From NCBI RefSeq assembly GCF_002304005.1, contig NZ_MRCQ01000009.1:1-64000 (forward strand): a DNA stretch of 64,000 nt, read 5' to 3'. Below, in pieces: positions 1 to 9,986 of this stretch. This DNA comes from Flavobacterium sp. ACN6. GTDB lineage: Bacteria > Bacteroidota > Bacteroidia > Flavobacteriales > Flavobacteriaceae. The notes below the pieces were generated by a model that did no database searches, had not been told where the DNA came from, and saw only the letters and a program-made list of their open reading frames with translations. Each line of letters opens with the position of its first letter. Positions within the stretch are counted from its first letter, which is position 1. The position numbers and the translations under genes are program-made.

Positions 1-518
1 AACTAACCATACAAGGACGTGCATTACCGTTTGAAAAGAGTGACCAAGTTCCTTTAGGATATAAGTTATCGTCTAAGGGCGATTACACCATTTCAATTGA
101 TCATGCTGATGGAATTTTTGATAATCAGGATGTTTATTTGGAAGATAAGGAAACAGGAAAAACAACAAATCTGCGTCTGGAAGATTATAAATTTACAACA
201 GCTGAGGGATCTTTCAACAGTCGTTTTGTTATTCGTTATACTTCCAAAACATTAGGAACAGGGGATTTTGAAAATCTTGAAAATAATGTTATAGTTTCTG
301 TTAAAAATGGAGTTGTAAAAATTACTTCTTCAAAAGAAACATTAAAAGAAGTGAACATTTTTAATATCGGAGCACAATTGTTATATACTAAAAACAAAGT
401 AAATTCATCAGAATTGCTTATTTCGAATTTACATTCTAGTGATCAAGCGTTATTGGTAAAAATCACTTTAGAAAGCGGATATACATTTACTAAGAAAATT
501 ATTTATAGTAACTTGTAA
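1..518 (+). CDS. 3' end of a T9SS type C cargo protein (5' truncated)
   Basis: The reading frame is open from base 3 to the stop at 516-518, so the window holds only the last ~171 residues of a larger gene. The visible part starts with LTIQGRALPF and ends with a T9SS sorting region (SRFVIRYTSKTLG, then a beta-rich tail with LLISNLHSSDQALLVKI). The same blocks end the next two genes (QGRALPF and QGREVPF; NLVSSHQVLFVKI and NLHSGPQVLLVKI), so the three are tandem paralogs at least over the C-terminus. The tail directs export through the outer membrane by the type IX system; the functional N-terminal part lies outside the window. A strong terminator follows. A TTG at 138 could be mistaken for a start, but the frame and homology continue upstream of it. 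Confidence 0.85.
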   Translation, partial: LTIQGRALPFEKSDQVPLGYKLSSKGDYTISIDHADGIFDNQDVYLEDKETGKTTNLRLEDYKFTTAEGSFNSRFVIRYTSKTLGTGDFENLENNVIVSVKNGVVKITSSKETLKEVNIFNIGAQLLYTKNKVNSSELLISNLHSSDQALLVKITLESGYTFTKKIIYSNL

Positions 519-539
519 TTGTAAAACCCAAATAAACTT

Positions 540-573
540 AAAGTCCATTCCTTAAAAAAGAGTGGACTTTTTT
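540..573 (+). terminator. Rho-independent terminator after the first T9SS gene
   Basis: Inverted repeat AAAGTCCA (540-547) and TGGACTTT (563-570) followed by more T residues. It lies 22 bases after the stop codon and separates the first two paralogs. Confidence 0.85.
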
Positions 574-668
574 ATGCTGTAATATCCCTAAATCTAGGTA
601 TTGCGGCGCTTGTTAATACTTTATAATTTTAATTAATACTTCTATATATTAACTTTAATTGTATTGTT

Positions 669-3600
669 TTGATTAAAAAATTATTTTGGTTATCAATTTT
701 TACTCTTTTTGTATCTGTTAATTTAAATCTTTTTGCACAGCAAGGTAAGGTAGATAATACCTTTAACACACTTGATGATGGGCAGAACGGCGACGGATTT
801 AATGGTGCCGTCAGAACACTTCTTTTACAAAGAGAAGGTAGTTTAATAGTTGGCGGCGACTATTCAAGCTTAAATGGGTTTCCAGTATCCTATCTGACAC
901 GTTTAAATCCTGATGGCTCAATAGATGAAAGTTTTAATACTGGAGCAGGTTTTAATGGTAAAATCTATGCTTCTTATTTACAGGACGATGGCAAAATCAT
1001 ACTAGGAGGCAGTTTTACAAATTACAATGGAATCAACGCAGGAAGACTTATTCGCTTAAATCCTGATGGTTCTTACGACCCTAGTTTTAATACAACTGTC
1101 GGAGCAGCGACAGGAATAGTTTATGACATCGCATCTCAATCGGATGGAAAAATAATTATCGTTGGAAGCTTTACTAAATATACTAACACTACAGTTAATC
1201 GAATAGCACGTTTATTACCAAACGGAACGCTCGATTCTTCATTTTTAACAGGTTCTGGTTCTGCATTGAATATTACGCACGTAAGAGTCACTTCGAGCGA
1301 AAAAATAATCTTGACAGGCAATTTTACCACATTTAATGGAACTCCAGCAAATAAAATTATTCGATTAAATACAAACGGTAGTTTTGATCCAAGTTTTGAT
1401 ATAGGAAGTGGCTTTGATGATAATGTAAATGCAGCTGCCTTACAGTCTGATGGTAAAATTATTTTAGGAGGTAATTTTACAACATACAACAATAGTGCTG
1501 CAAATGGAATAATTCGTTTGAATGAAGATGGAACGATAGACGAAAGTTTTCAAACAGGTTTAGGTTTTAGCAAAGAGGGAGTCCAAATGTTGAAGATAGA
1601 TTCCAATGGCGATATAATGGTAGGAGGATCTTTTACAGGCATTTATAATAATACAGAAGTTAACAGACTCATTTTTCTTAAAAGAGATGGTACATTAAAA
1701 CAAAACTTTGATATCGGAGCGGGACCATCATCAGCTTCTGTTCTTAGTTTAGAATATGACGAAGAAGGGAATTGGTTTGTAGGAGGTTCTTTTTCTGTAT
1801 TTAATGGACAAAATCAAGGAAGATTAGCGAAAATCAGTAGCGAAGGAGAACATGATATTGCTTATTTATCATCTGGAATTGGGTTTGACAATTCCGTTTT
1901 GAGTATTCTGCCTTTGCCTAATAATAAAACAATTATCGGAGGCAATTTTAAGAAATTTAACCAAATGCTTGTATCTAAAATCACTTGTCTTTTGGAAGAT
2001 GGTTCGATAGATACTTCTTTTATCACTGATAATACAGGGGCAAATAATTTAGTAAAAACAACAACATTACAAGCAGATGGAAAAGTAATTTTGGGAGGTA
2101 ATTTTACAAGATACAACGACATTCCAAATAATCGAATTGCCAGGATTTTTGCCAATGGACAAATTGATAATTCCTTTCTAATAGGTGAAGGCTTTAATGG
2201 ACAAGTATACTCATTGGCTATTCAGCATGACCAGAAGATAATTGCGGCAGGTAATTTTACAAAGTTTAATGGATCATCAGTAAGCACCTGTAGAATTATT
2301 AGGTTACTTCCAGACGGATCAAAAGATCCTAGTTTCAATACTGGTTCAGGTGCAGATGGAATTATTGAAACAGTAGTTCTGCAAGCAGATGGAAAGATTC
2401 TGGCAGGAGGCCATTTCAAAATATTTAATAATCTGCCTTTTGCAGGTTTAGTGCGTTTAAATCAAGATGGGAGCGTTGATTTAAGTTTTAATATCCAAAA
2501 TGGTTTTGATAAAAATGTTTACACAATTGCTCTGCAGGCCGATCAAAAAATTATTGTTGGTGGTTCATTTTTAACTTTCAATGGAATTTCCCAAAAGAAA
2601 ATTCTTCGATTAAATAGCAATGGAGGTCTCGATACTTCGTTTGAATCTGGAATCGGTTTTAGCAAAGGCGATGTCCGCAGTATTTTGGTTCAGCCTGATC
2701 AAAGGATCTTAGTTGGAGGCACTTTTTCGGGAACCTATAAAAATATGACATCTCTCAGACTTATTCGATTAATGCCTTCAGGTGCATATGACAATTCTTT
2801 TACAGCACCTCTGAATAATACCCTTTTTTCAATGAATTTTACAAACGATTATAAATTGTTAATCGGAGGAAACTTTAATTCCGTATCAGGTATTTCAAAG
2901 CACAGAATTGCCAGATTGAAGCTGTGTGTAGATGCCACAACTTGGGATGGTATTTCTTGGTCAAATGGTTTTCCTTCATCAGGAAAAGATGTTTATTTTA
3001 AAGAAAACTATCCAAATTTAATGACTGCAACAATTTGTGGCTGTTCTATTGACCAAGATAAAACAGTTGTATTGTTACACAATAACACTTTGGGGATAGA
3101 ATTTGCATATACAGGTTCTGGAACTTTGATTTTGGAAGATGGAGCCAGTTTATATCAATCAGATGATGATATGGTAAATACTGGGGTTATTCATTTGAAA
3201 CGTAAAACAAATCCTGTAATGCGATACGATCTCACTTATTGGTCTTCACCAGTTGATAATCAGAAATTAGTTGATTTTTCCCCGGAAACACTTTGGGATA
3301 AATTCTATTGGTACGATCCAATTTCTAAGTGGAATGTCAATTATTTCGGAACAATGACAATGATTCCAGGGCAGGGTTATAATGTTAGAGCTCCACAAAG
3401 TTATTCACTTACAGAACGCATAATATTTGAGGGAACTTTTAAAGGAATTCCAAATAATGGCAAAGTTGAGTTTAATTTTGAATACGCAAATCGGTTTTAT
3501 TTAGCAGGGAATCCATATCCTTCTGCAATAAGTGCAGATGCTTTTTTAAAGTATAATGCTTCGAAAATAAAAGGAGCACTCTATTTTTGGACGCATAATG

Positions 3601-4529
3601 CACCACCATCAAACAATAGCTATCCCAATGATGGTTTTGCAACTTATAATCTTCTAGGAGGCGTTGGCACAAGTCCCGCAATTGTTTCTGGGGTAAGTAA
3701 TTTGGCACCAGATGGTACAATTGCTTCTGGACAGGGATTTATTCTAAAAAGCAGTGTAGAAGGGACGATAGAATTTAATAACAGCATGCGAATAGCGGGA
3801 AGAAACAACGCTTTCTTTAAACCTGCCAAAAGTTCGAAAATAGATATTCAAAATGAAAAGCATCGCTTTTGGTTAAATCTTAAGGATAAAGATACAGGAT
3901 TTAGACAGATACTTTTAGGTTATGCAGACGGTGCTTCGGATTCTTTAGACTGGAGTTATGATGCAGAAATTTTAGTGTCAGATGAAGGTTTGGATTTTTA
4001 TAGTATTGTAGAAAGTAAAAAATTAGTAATTCAGGGAAGGGCCTTGCCATTCAAGGAAAGTGATTCAATTGTTTTGGGATTTAAAGCCACTGTAAAAGGG
4101 ATTTTCTTATTAGAGCTAGATCATAGAGATAAATTCTTTGATTCTAGAACCATTTTTTTAGTAGATAAAACTTTAAATAAAGTTCATAACCTTAATGAAG
4201 TTCCTTATCAATTTGATTCTGAAATAGGGACTTTTAATGATCGTTTTTCGGTAATTTATACTGAAAAGACCCTAGGAATTAATGATAACAAAAGAGAATT
4301 AGATGAAGTTTTAGTGTCCGTAAAAAATCGCATTATTAGCGTGAATTCCTTAGAAAATAATCTAAAAGAAATCTTGATATATGATGCTTCTGGAAAACAA
4401 TTGTATAAGAAAGATAAAATTGAAACAAACAAAATTACTATCCCAAATTTAGTTTCTTCTCATCAAGTTTTGTTCGTTAAAATAATTTTTGAAAATGATA
4501 AATCAACAACGAAAAAAGTAATTTTCTAA
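669..4529 (+). CDS. Delta-60 repeat secreted protein with T9SS type C sorting domain
   Basis: A 1286-residue protein. It starts with TTG; no ATG gives the signal peptide, and the first residues (IKKLFWLSIFTLFVSV...FAQ) form a typical Sec signal. Residues ~25-755 are a tandem array of ~50-60-residue units with the pattern LQxDGKIIxGGxFTxYNG...IxRLNxDGSxDxSF, the signature of the delta-60 repeat, which is expected to form beta-propeller-like structures. A middle domain (WDGISWSNGFPSSGKDVYF) and a ~430-residue C-terminal module (YWSSPV, TLWDKF, GNPYPSAI, YFWTHN) resemble the downstream paralog. The end is a type C sorting tail. The protein is therefore probably secreted or surface attached. The ligand is unknown; adhesion or matrix roles are only a guess. 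Short antisense frames in the repeats are shadows. Confidence 0.85.
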   Translation: MIKKLFWLSIFTLFVSVNLNLFAQQGKVDNTFNTLDDGQNGDGFNGAVRTLLLQREGSLIVGGDYSSLNGFPVSYLTRLNPDGSIDESFNTGAGFNGKIYASYLQDDGKIILGGSFTNYNGINAGRLIRLNPDGSYDPSFNTTVGAATGIVYDIASQSDGKIIIVGSFTKYTNTTVNRIARLLPNGTLDSSFLTGSGSALNITHVRVTSSEKIILTGNFTTFNGTPANKIIRLNTNGSFDPSFDIGSGFDDNVNAAALQSDGKIILGGNFTTYNNSAANGIIRLNEDGTIDESFQTGLGFSKEGVQMLKIDSNGDIMVGGSFTGIYNNTEVNRLIFLKRDGTLKQNFDIGAGPSSASVLSLEYDEEGNWFVGGSFSVFNGQNQGRLAKISSEGEHDIAYLSSGIGFDNSVLSILPLPNNKTIIGGNFKKFNQMLVSKITCLLEDGSIDTSFITDNTGANNLVKTTTLQADGKVILGGNFTRYNDIPNNRIARIFANGQIDNSFLIGEGFNGQVYSLAIQHDQKIIAAGNFTKFNGSSVSTCRIIRLLPDGSKDPSFNTGSGADGIIETVVLQADGKILAGGHFKIFNNLPFAGLVRLNQDGSVDLSFNIQNGFDKNVYTIALQADQKIIVGGSFLTFNGISQKKILRLNSNGGLDTSFESGIGFSKGDVRSILVQPDQRILVGGTFSGTYKNMTSLRLIRLMPSGAYDNSFTAPLNNTLFSMNFTNDYKLLIGGNFNSVSGISKHRIARLKLCVDATTWDGISWSNGFPSSGKDVYFKENYPNLMTATICGCSIDQDKTVVLLHNNTLGIEFAYTGSGTLILEDGASLYQSDDDMVNTGVIHLKRKTNPVMRYDLTYWSSPVDNQKLVDFSPETLWDKFYWYDPISKWNVNYFGTMTMIPGQGYNVRAPQSYSLTERIIFEGTFKGIPNNGKVEFNFEYANRFYLAGNPYPSAISADAFLKYNASKIKGALYFWTHNAPPSNNSYPNDGFATYNLLGGVGTSPAIVSGVSNLAPDGTIASGQGFILKSSVEGTIEFNNSMRIAGRNNAFFKPAKSSKIDIQNEKHRFWLNLKDKDTGFRQILLGYADGASDSLDWSYDAEILVSDEGLDFYSIVESKKLVIQGRALPFKESDSIVLGFKATVKGIFLLELDHRDKFFDSRTIFLVDKTLNKVHNLNEVPYQFDSEIGTFNDRFSVIYTEKTLGINDNKRELDEVLVSVKNRIISVNSLENNLKEILIYDASGKQLYKKDKIETNKITIPNLVSSHQVLFVKIIFENDKSTTKKVIF

Positions 4530-4550
4530 GCTTTAAACTTACTATTTATA

Positions 4551-4587
4551 AAAAGCCTTTTGCATAATTAATGCAAAAGGCTTTTTT
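4551..4587 (+). terminator. Rho-independent terminator after the delta-60 gene
   Basis: Perfect 15-bp stem (4551-4565 with 4571-4585) around a five-base loop, ending in a T run. The rest of the 377-base gap to the next gene (4588-4906) is very AT-rich; no gene was seen there and no exact TAnnTTTG promoter could be fixed. Confidence 0.9.
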
Positions 4588-4906
4588 ATTATATGTTATT
4601 GTTGTAAAATATTGAATTTAAGAGGTTTAAATTGCTTTTTTAAGCTATTTAACAGTTTTTTCTTATTTTTAATATATTTTGTGTTTTGGGTGTTAAAAAT
4701 ATATGTTTAATACTACAATGTGAATTTCAATGTAAATAAAATCGTACCTTGTTATGATTATTTTTCGACTAAAAGCAATAATAGACGACTAAATGCATTT
4801 TTTACAAGCCTTATATCGGTAATCTTTTTCTTTAAAAATATATTTTAAATACTATATCTGCCAAACTGAATAGAACAATTATTGTCTTAATCTTAATCTT
4901 ACTATC

Positions 4907-7900
4907 ATGAGACTAAAATTACCTTTGTTTTTCATTTTTATCAGTATCTATTCCTGGTCTCAGACCACAAATACATTTACATCTAATGGCTCATTTGTTG
5001 TTGCTGCAGGTCTTACATCTGTAACTGCCGAATGTTGGGGGGCCGGTGGAGCCGGTGGAGGAAATGACACAAGTAATTCAGCAGGAGGCGGCGGAGGCGG
5101 CGGATATAGTAAAGCTCTAATTACTGTAAGTCCAAATACTACAATAAATTATTCAGTTGGTGTAGGAGGCTTAGGGTCAACTGCAAGTGGTCCTAACGGA
5201 TCAGCAACTACTTTTTCTACTGTATCTGCAAATGGAGGCGGCGGGGGTACAAGTGGTACTGGAGGCGCCGCAGGTGTGGGAGGAGCGATTGGTACAGGTA
5301 CAACTTTTTCAGGAGGTAAAGGATCTAATGGAAGTCTTGTTCTTACATTATTATATTCAGGAGGCGGAGGAAGTAGTGCGGGTATTGCCTCAAATGGTAA
5401 TAATGCATCTCTTGGCGGTGGTGGTGCTGCTGTTACAGGAGGTGGAGCTGGTGGTAACGGAGGTGCTGTAGCAGGTCCTGGAGCCAACGGTGGTATACCA
5501 GGCGGTGGAGGCGGAGGCGGTTTGGTTTTGCTGGGTTTGGGTAATAACAAAGGAGGAAATGGAGGAAACGGACAAATAAAATTAACCTATACATGTCCTG
5601 CTTATAATATTACTACAACAGCAGCTGGCAATGCTTGCGTGACAGATGGTAATTCTTCAGTAGTACTAACATCAAGTACATCTCTATTGCCTGCTGGTAA
5701 TTATACAGTAACCTATGACCGTAGTAGTCCGGCTGCTACTGGTTTAACAGCTCCAATGACAGTTGCTTCAGCAGGAACGGGAAATTTTACAGCAGTAGGT
5801 TTTACAGCAGCAGGCACAAGTACTATAACAATAAGAAGTATTGCATCAGGTACTTGTAGTTCTACAATTAGTACAAGTTCAGCAAGTACAGCAAGTATTA
5901 CAGTTTTTGGTATAAGTGTGGGAGGATCCGCTGGAGGTGGTACTACGATTTGTAGTGGCTCTGGAAGTGGTACTTTAACATTGTCAGGACAAACTGGGAC
6001 AGTCGTAAAATGGCAATCATCTGTAAGTCCATTTTCTACCTGGTCAGACATTACAAATTCGGCAGCCACAACGTATGTTTCAGGACCATTAACTCAAACA
6101 ACTCGATTTAGAGCTGTAGTAAAGAACGGAACTTGTAGCACTGCAGATTCTAATTATACTACTGTAACTGTAAATCCCAATCCTACCATTTCAACAACTG
6201 GAACTTTGGCAGCAGTTTGTCAAAATACATTAGCACAGCCCACTTCTCTGGCATATACTGCTACGACAAATTCACCTATAAGTTATTCTATTGATTGGCA
6301 GACTTTGACCGATCAGGGAACAACCGCATTTACATTTGGGGCAGGAACGGGGAGTATAAATAATATAAATGTTCCTGCAAATACACCTTCAGGAAATTAC
6401 TTGGGTGTTTTAACTATTTTAAATGGTAATGGCTGTTTTGCTAATCAAAATATTTCTTTAACAGTTAATGCTCTTCCAACAATAACAACTACAGGAACTG
6501 TAACAGCAGTATGTCAAAGCGCATCAGCGCAGCCCACTTCTCTGGCGTATACTGCTACAACAAATGCACCAATAAATTATTCTATCGATTGGCAGACTTT
6601 AACCGATCAGGGAGCAACTGCTTTTGCGTTTGGGTCTGGAGCTGGAAGCATTAATAATATAAGCGTTCCTGCAAATACAGCCGCAGGAACATACAATGGT
6701 GTGATGACAATTTCAACAGTAAATGGATGTTCACGAACTCAGGCGGTTTCTTTGGTAGTTAATACCAGCCCGACAATAAATACAACAGGAGTGTTTACTT
6801 CAGTTTGTCAAAGTGCCTCGGCCCAGATTACGACTTTAAATTATAATTCTACAACAGGATCTCCCGTTAATTATGCTATAGACTGGGTTGCTTTAACAGA
6901 TCAAGCATCAACACCATTTCCTTTTAGCTCGGGTTCAGGTACTGTAATTAATGTGAATGTTCCGGCCAATACAGCAGCAGGAACGTACAATGGTGTTATG
7001 ACAATTTCAACAGCAAATGCGTGTCCTGTAAATCAAGCAGTTTCTTTAACTATAAATGCTGTTTCAACTGCGCCAACAGCTTCTGTGACTCAACAGCCAA
7101 CATGCCAAAATAATACAGGTATCATAACTGTAACATCACCAGCATCAGGAACAGGTTATTCTTATAGTATAAATGGTACTGATTTTAGTAATACTTCAGG
7201 AGTTTTTACAGGTCTTGCCTCAGGAGCTTACAATGTAACAACAAAAAACATTTCATCTGGATGTGAATCGCTATCGACACCACTTAATGTAAATGCAGTT
7301 GTTACAAAAATGTGGAACGGTAGTGTTAGTGCAAGTTGGGGAGATGCATCAAATTGGACCCCTGCAGGAGTACCTCTGGCGTCTGATTGTGTTGAGATAC
7401 CTGATGTAGCAATTAACCCAATTATTTCAGGAACTAATGGTAGTTTTTTTGCGAATAGAATAACCATAGAAAATGAAGGTTCTTTGATAGTTGAAGGAAC
7501 AAATACAATTACGGTTACTAATGAGGTAAAGGTCTTTGGTAATGGTGTTTTTAATTTTGAAAATAATGCCAGCTTAGTTCAGGTATCAAATGCAGTTAAT
7601 ACAGGAAATATTACTTATAAAAGAGATAGCAAGCCATTACGATTTTTTGATCTTACACATTGGTCGTCACCAGTAACTCGAGTTCCCGCACTTACATTAT
7701 ATAGTTTTTCTCCGGGTACTTTATGGGATAAATATTTTAAATATGATCCAGTGGCAAAATGGGTGACAGTTTATAACGGAACAGAAGAAATGATTAAAGG
7801 AGTAGGTTATAGCATTCGATCACCTCAATCTTTTGATTTAAGTATACCTCAGATCTTTCACGCAGAATTTGTTGGAGTTCCTAATAATGGAGATATTTTA

Positions 7901-8995
7901 GGACCGGCAGCTGTTGCAGAAAAATTTACATTTTTTGGAAATCCATATCCTTCGGCAATTTATGCAGATCAATTCATATATGATAATACTGCTAATATTT
8001 ATGGGACACTATTTTTCTGGACACACAATTCACTGCCAAGTCAAAGTGTTCCAGGTGACAATCGTTTTTACTATAGTGATAATGATTATGCAATTTATAA
8101 TTTATCTGGTTCGACATCAATCGGGAATATGGTAGGAACTGGTGCGCCTACTCCTGGAAATCAAGATCCTCCTTCAGGGTATATTGCGGCGGGGCAAGGT
8201 TTTTTCGCTAAAGCAAGAACAACTCAAAGTGTACTCTTTACAAATTCGATGAGAGTACCTGGACGCAACAGTCAGTTTTATAAGTCTACGCAAGCAAATG
8301 TAATTGAAAAACATCGAGTGTGGTTAAATATGACAAATACGCAAGGGGCATTTAAGCAGTTATTAATCGCATATGTAACGGGCGCTACCAATTTATGGGA
8401 TAATAATTACGATGCGGTAAGTATGGATGCACATCCTTACATTGATTTTTTTAGCATTAATCAAAATAAAAAATTGGTAATCCAAGGGCGTGAAGTACCT
8501 TTTGTTGCATCAGACACAATTCCTTTGGGCTACAGATCTGCTTTAGAAGGAGAATTTACAATTGCCATAGATCATACCGACGGTAATTTGGATGATCAGG
8601 TTGTTTATCTGCAAGACAACGTAACTAAAAAGCTCCATAACCTTAAATCTGGAGGTTATACTTTTACAACCACAATAGGTCTTTTTCCAAGTCGTTTTGT
8701 GCTGCGTTATACTGACCCTTCCGGTACTTTAGGAAATGAGGATTTTACGGGTCTGGAGCAATATGTTTTTGTTTCGGTTAAAGATAAAAATATAAAACTG
8801 CAGTCGACCTCAGATGAAGAAAAACTGCAAGAAACAGCTGTTTATGATATTGGTGGAAAACTGCTGTATCATAAAACAGGAATTGATAATAAAGAATGGC
8901 TCATTACAAATCTGCATTCTGGACCTCAGGTTCTTCTCGTAAAAATCACATTAGATAACGGAAAGGTTATCACAAGAAAAGTTATTTTTAACTAA
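4907..8995 (+). CDS. Glycine-rich/Ig-like repeat secreted protein with T9SS type C sorting domain
   Basis: A 1362-residue protein starting at ATG with signal peptide MRLKLPLFFIFISIYSWSQ. Residues ~40-225 are a glycine-rich domain (TAECWGAGGAGGG and repeated GGGG clusters). Ig-like modules follow. Three of them (residues 427-524, 525-622, 623-720) repeat with an exact 98-residue period, each with a VCQ cysteine near the start and an IDW...LTDQ core. Residues ~790-830 carry the WNGSVSASWGDASNW module. From about residue 900 the C-terminus matches the upstream paralog (HWSSPV, TLWDKY, GNPYPSAI, FFWTHN) and ends in a T9SS type C tail (SRFVLRYT...GTLGNEDF, LLVKITLDNGK). Likely exported by T9SS as an adhesin or matrix protein; the binding target cannot be read from sequence. 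Proline-rich antisense frames over the glycine-rich part are codon artefacts. Confidence 0.85.
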   Translation: MRLKLPLFFIFISIYSWSQTTNTFTSNGSFVVAAGLTSVTAECWGAGGAGGGNDTSNSAGGGGGGGYSKALITVSPNTTINYSVGVGGLGSTASGPNGSATTFSTVSANGGGGGTSGTGGAAGVGGAIGTGTTFSGGKGSNGSLVLTLLYSGGGGSSAGIASNGNNASLGGGGAAVTGGGAGGNGGAVAGPGANGGIPGGGGGGGLVLLGLGNNKGGNGGNGQIKLTYTCPAYNITTTAAGNACVTDGNSSVVLTSSTSLLPAGNYTVTYDRSSPAATGLTAPMTVASAGTGNFTAVGFTAAGTSTITIRSIASGTCSSTISTSSASTASITVFGISVGGSAGGGTTICSGSGSGTLTLSGQTGTVVKWQSSVSPFSTWSDITNSAATTYVSGPLTQTTRFRAVVKNGTCSTADSNYTTVTVNPNPTISTTGTLAAVCQNTLAQPTSLAYTATTNSPISYSIDWQTLTDQGTTAFTFGAGTGSINNINVPANTPSGNYLGVLTILNGNGCFANQNISLTVNALPTITTTGTVTAVCQSASAQPTSLAYTATTNAPINYSIDWQTLTDQGATAFAFGSGAGSINNISVPANTAAGTYNGVMTISTVNGCSRTQAVSLVVNTSPTINTTGVFTSVCQSASAQITTLNYNSTTGSPVNYAIDWVALTDQASTPFPFSSGSGTVINVNVPANTAAGTYNGVMTISTANACPVNQAVSLTINAVSTAPTASVTQQPTCQNNTGIITVTSPASGTGYSYSINGTDFSNTSGVFTGLASGAYNVTTKNISSGCESLSTPLNVNAVVTKMWNGSVSASWGDASNWTPAGVPLASDCVEIPDVAINPIISGTNGSFFANRITIENEGSLIVEGTNTITVTNEVKVFGNGVFNFENNASLVQVSNAVNTGNITYKRDSKPLRFFDLTHWSSPVTRVPALTLYSFSPGTLWDKYFKYDPVAKWVTVYNGTEEMIKGVGYSIRSPQSFDLSIPQIFHAEFVGVPNNGDILGPAAVAEKFTFFGNPYPSAIYADQFIYDNTANIYGTLFFWTHNSLPSQSVPGDNRFYYSDNDYAIYNLSGSTSIGNMVGTGAPTPGNQDPPSGYIAAGQGFFAKARTTQSVLFTNSMRVPGRNSQFYKSTQANVIEKHRVWLNMTNTQGAFKQLLIAYVTGATNLWDNNYDAVSMDAHPYIDFFSINQNKKLVIQGREVPFVASDTIPLGYRSALEGEFTIAIDHTDGNLDDQVVYLQDNVTKKLHNLKSGGYTFTTTIGLFPSRFVLRYTDPSGTLGNEDFTGLEQYVFVSVKDKNIKLQSTSDEEKLQETAVYDIGGKLLYHKTGIDNKEWLITNLHSGPQVLLVKITLDNGKVITRKVIFN
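6185..7066 (+). repeat. Three tandem 294-bp in-frame repeats in the Ig-like region
   Basis: Copies begin at 6185, 6479 and 6773, each 294 bp (98 codons). Copies 1 and 2 are near-identical in places (for example ACTGATTGGCAGACTTT-like stretches), while copy 3 has drifted further. The exact period suggests expansion by intragenic duplication. Confidence 0.8.
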
Positions 8996-8998
8996 GAT

Positions 8999-9036
8999 AA
9001 AAAAGCGGTTGAGAAATAAAACTCAACCGCTTTTTT
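8999..9036. terminator. Bidirectional terminator between convergent genes
   Basis: Stem AAAAGCGGTTGAG (9001-9013) with CTCAACCGCTTTT (9022-9034), A run on the left and T run on the right. It can end both the T9SS gene (+) and the cupin gene (-), which converge here. Confidence 0.85.
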
Positions 9037-9040
9037 ATAA

Positions 9041-9907
9041 TTAAGCCGAACGCCTCAAATTTTCATTGGTATTTGTAATGGCCTTTTCATTTTTATAGTC
9101 AATCCATTTTTGGCCTTTAAATTTTCGCATCATGATATCAAAATGGCGCATGATAAAAACATTATAAGCCGCTTTAGATAAATTCAATATGTTTTTTGGA
9201 AAAGCACGAAGACTCATTGAAAATCCTGGAGTTAAATATTTCATATAATGCCAATAACCTTCTGGCATATACAACATTTCACCGTGTTTTAGATTAGTGA
9301 TATATCCTTCAGCATTTTTAAGAGCAGGAAATTTTTCATAATCAGGATTGTCAAAATCAATGTCTTCTCTCGAAATCAAAGCATGAGGTACTTTATACAT
9401 ATATTTTGATTGGTCTGGCGCAAAAATCATGCACTGCTTTTCTCCATGAAAATGAAAATGAAGAATATTAGAATAATCAATGTCATAATGCATAAATACC
9501 CTTGCATTTTCTCCCCCAAAAAATAACATAGGTAATTGCTTAACCAATCTTAAACCAATATCTGGCCATAAAAAGTCATTCTTTAACGTTGGCACATCTT
9601 TCATTAAATTATAAAGAAAAATGCGGTAATTGGTAGGTTTTGATTCCAAAAGGTTAATATAATCACTCATTTTCATTTTCAGATGAGCTTGATTAAATCC
9701 TTCTTCATGGTTTACAGGGCGATCATCGTACAAAGGAACGGTGATGTTACCTGCGATATCATTAATATAGGATAATTTCCATTTTTGATAAGCCGGCCAG
9801 TCCTCGGTCAGTTCTTCAACAACAACTGGAATTTGTTTTTTTACATATTGGGAAATAAAATCTTCTCTAGAGATTTTTTTGACCCTTTCTATTTGCTTTA
9901 ACTTCAT
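9041..9907 (-). CDS. Cupin-like (JmjC-type) Fe(II)/2-oxoglutarate dioxygenase family protein
   Basis: A 288-residue cytoplasmic protein of the Cupin_8/JmjC-like group. The iron-binding facial triad is visible as H140-x-D142 (FMHYDIDYS) and a distal H220 in EGYWHYMKY; YHFHFHG-like strands between them fit the cupin barrel. The N-terminus (VKKISREDFISQYVKKQIPV) is typical of this group. Members hydroxylate proteins or tRNA bases or small molecules; the substrate here is not identifiable. It lies downstream of bioB on the same strand, but a terminator sits just before its start, so co-transcription is probably limited. The start codon ATG at 9907 follows that terminator closely. Confidence 0.75.
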   Translation of the reverse strand: MKLKQIERVKKISREDFISQYVKKQIPVVVEELTEDWPAYQKWKLSYINDIAGNITVPLYDDRPVNHEEGFNQAHLKMKMSDYINLLESKPTNYRIFLYNLMKDVPTLKNDFLWPDIGLRLVKQLPMLFFGGENARVFMHYDIDYSNILHFHFHGEKQCMIFAPDQSKYMYKVPHALISREDIDFDNPDYEKFPALKNAEGYITNLKHGEMLYMPEGYWHYMKYLTPGFSMSLRAFPKNILNLSKAAYNVFIMRHFDIMMRKFKGQKWIDYKNEKAITNTNENLRRSA

Positions 9908-9921
9908 TTTTATAAATAAAA

Positions 9922-9952
9922 AAATTGCTTATACTCTGTGCATAAGCAATTT
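9922..9952 (-). terminator. Terminator after bioB
   Basis: Stem AAATTGCTTAT with ATAAGCAATTT (arms 9922-9932 and 9942-9952). Read on the minus strand it is followed by a T run, placing it between the bioB stop (9987) and the cupin start (9907). Confidence 0.75.
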
Positions 9953-9986
9953 AAAAATATTTATTGAAATTTATTAACTCTTTTAA

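Noticed and set aside
5149..5575. Proline-rich 133-residue antisense frame and other long frames over the glycine-rich part
   Set aside because: They mirror GGA/GGT/GGC codons of the plus-strand gene; no start signal, no plausible composition, and the plus frame has signal peptide and homology.
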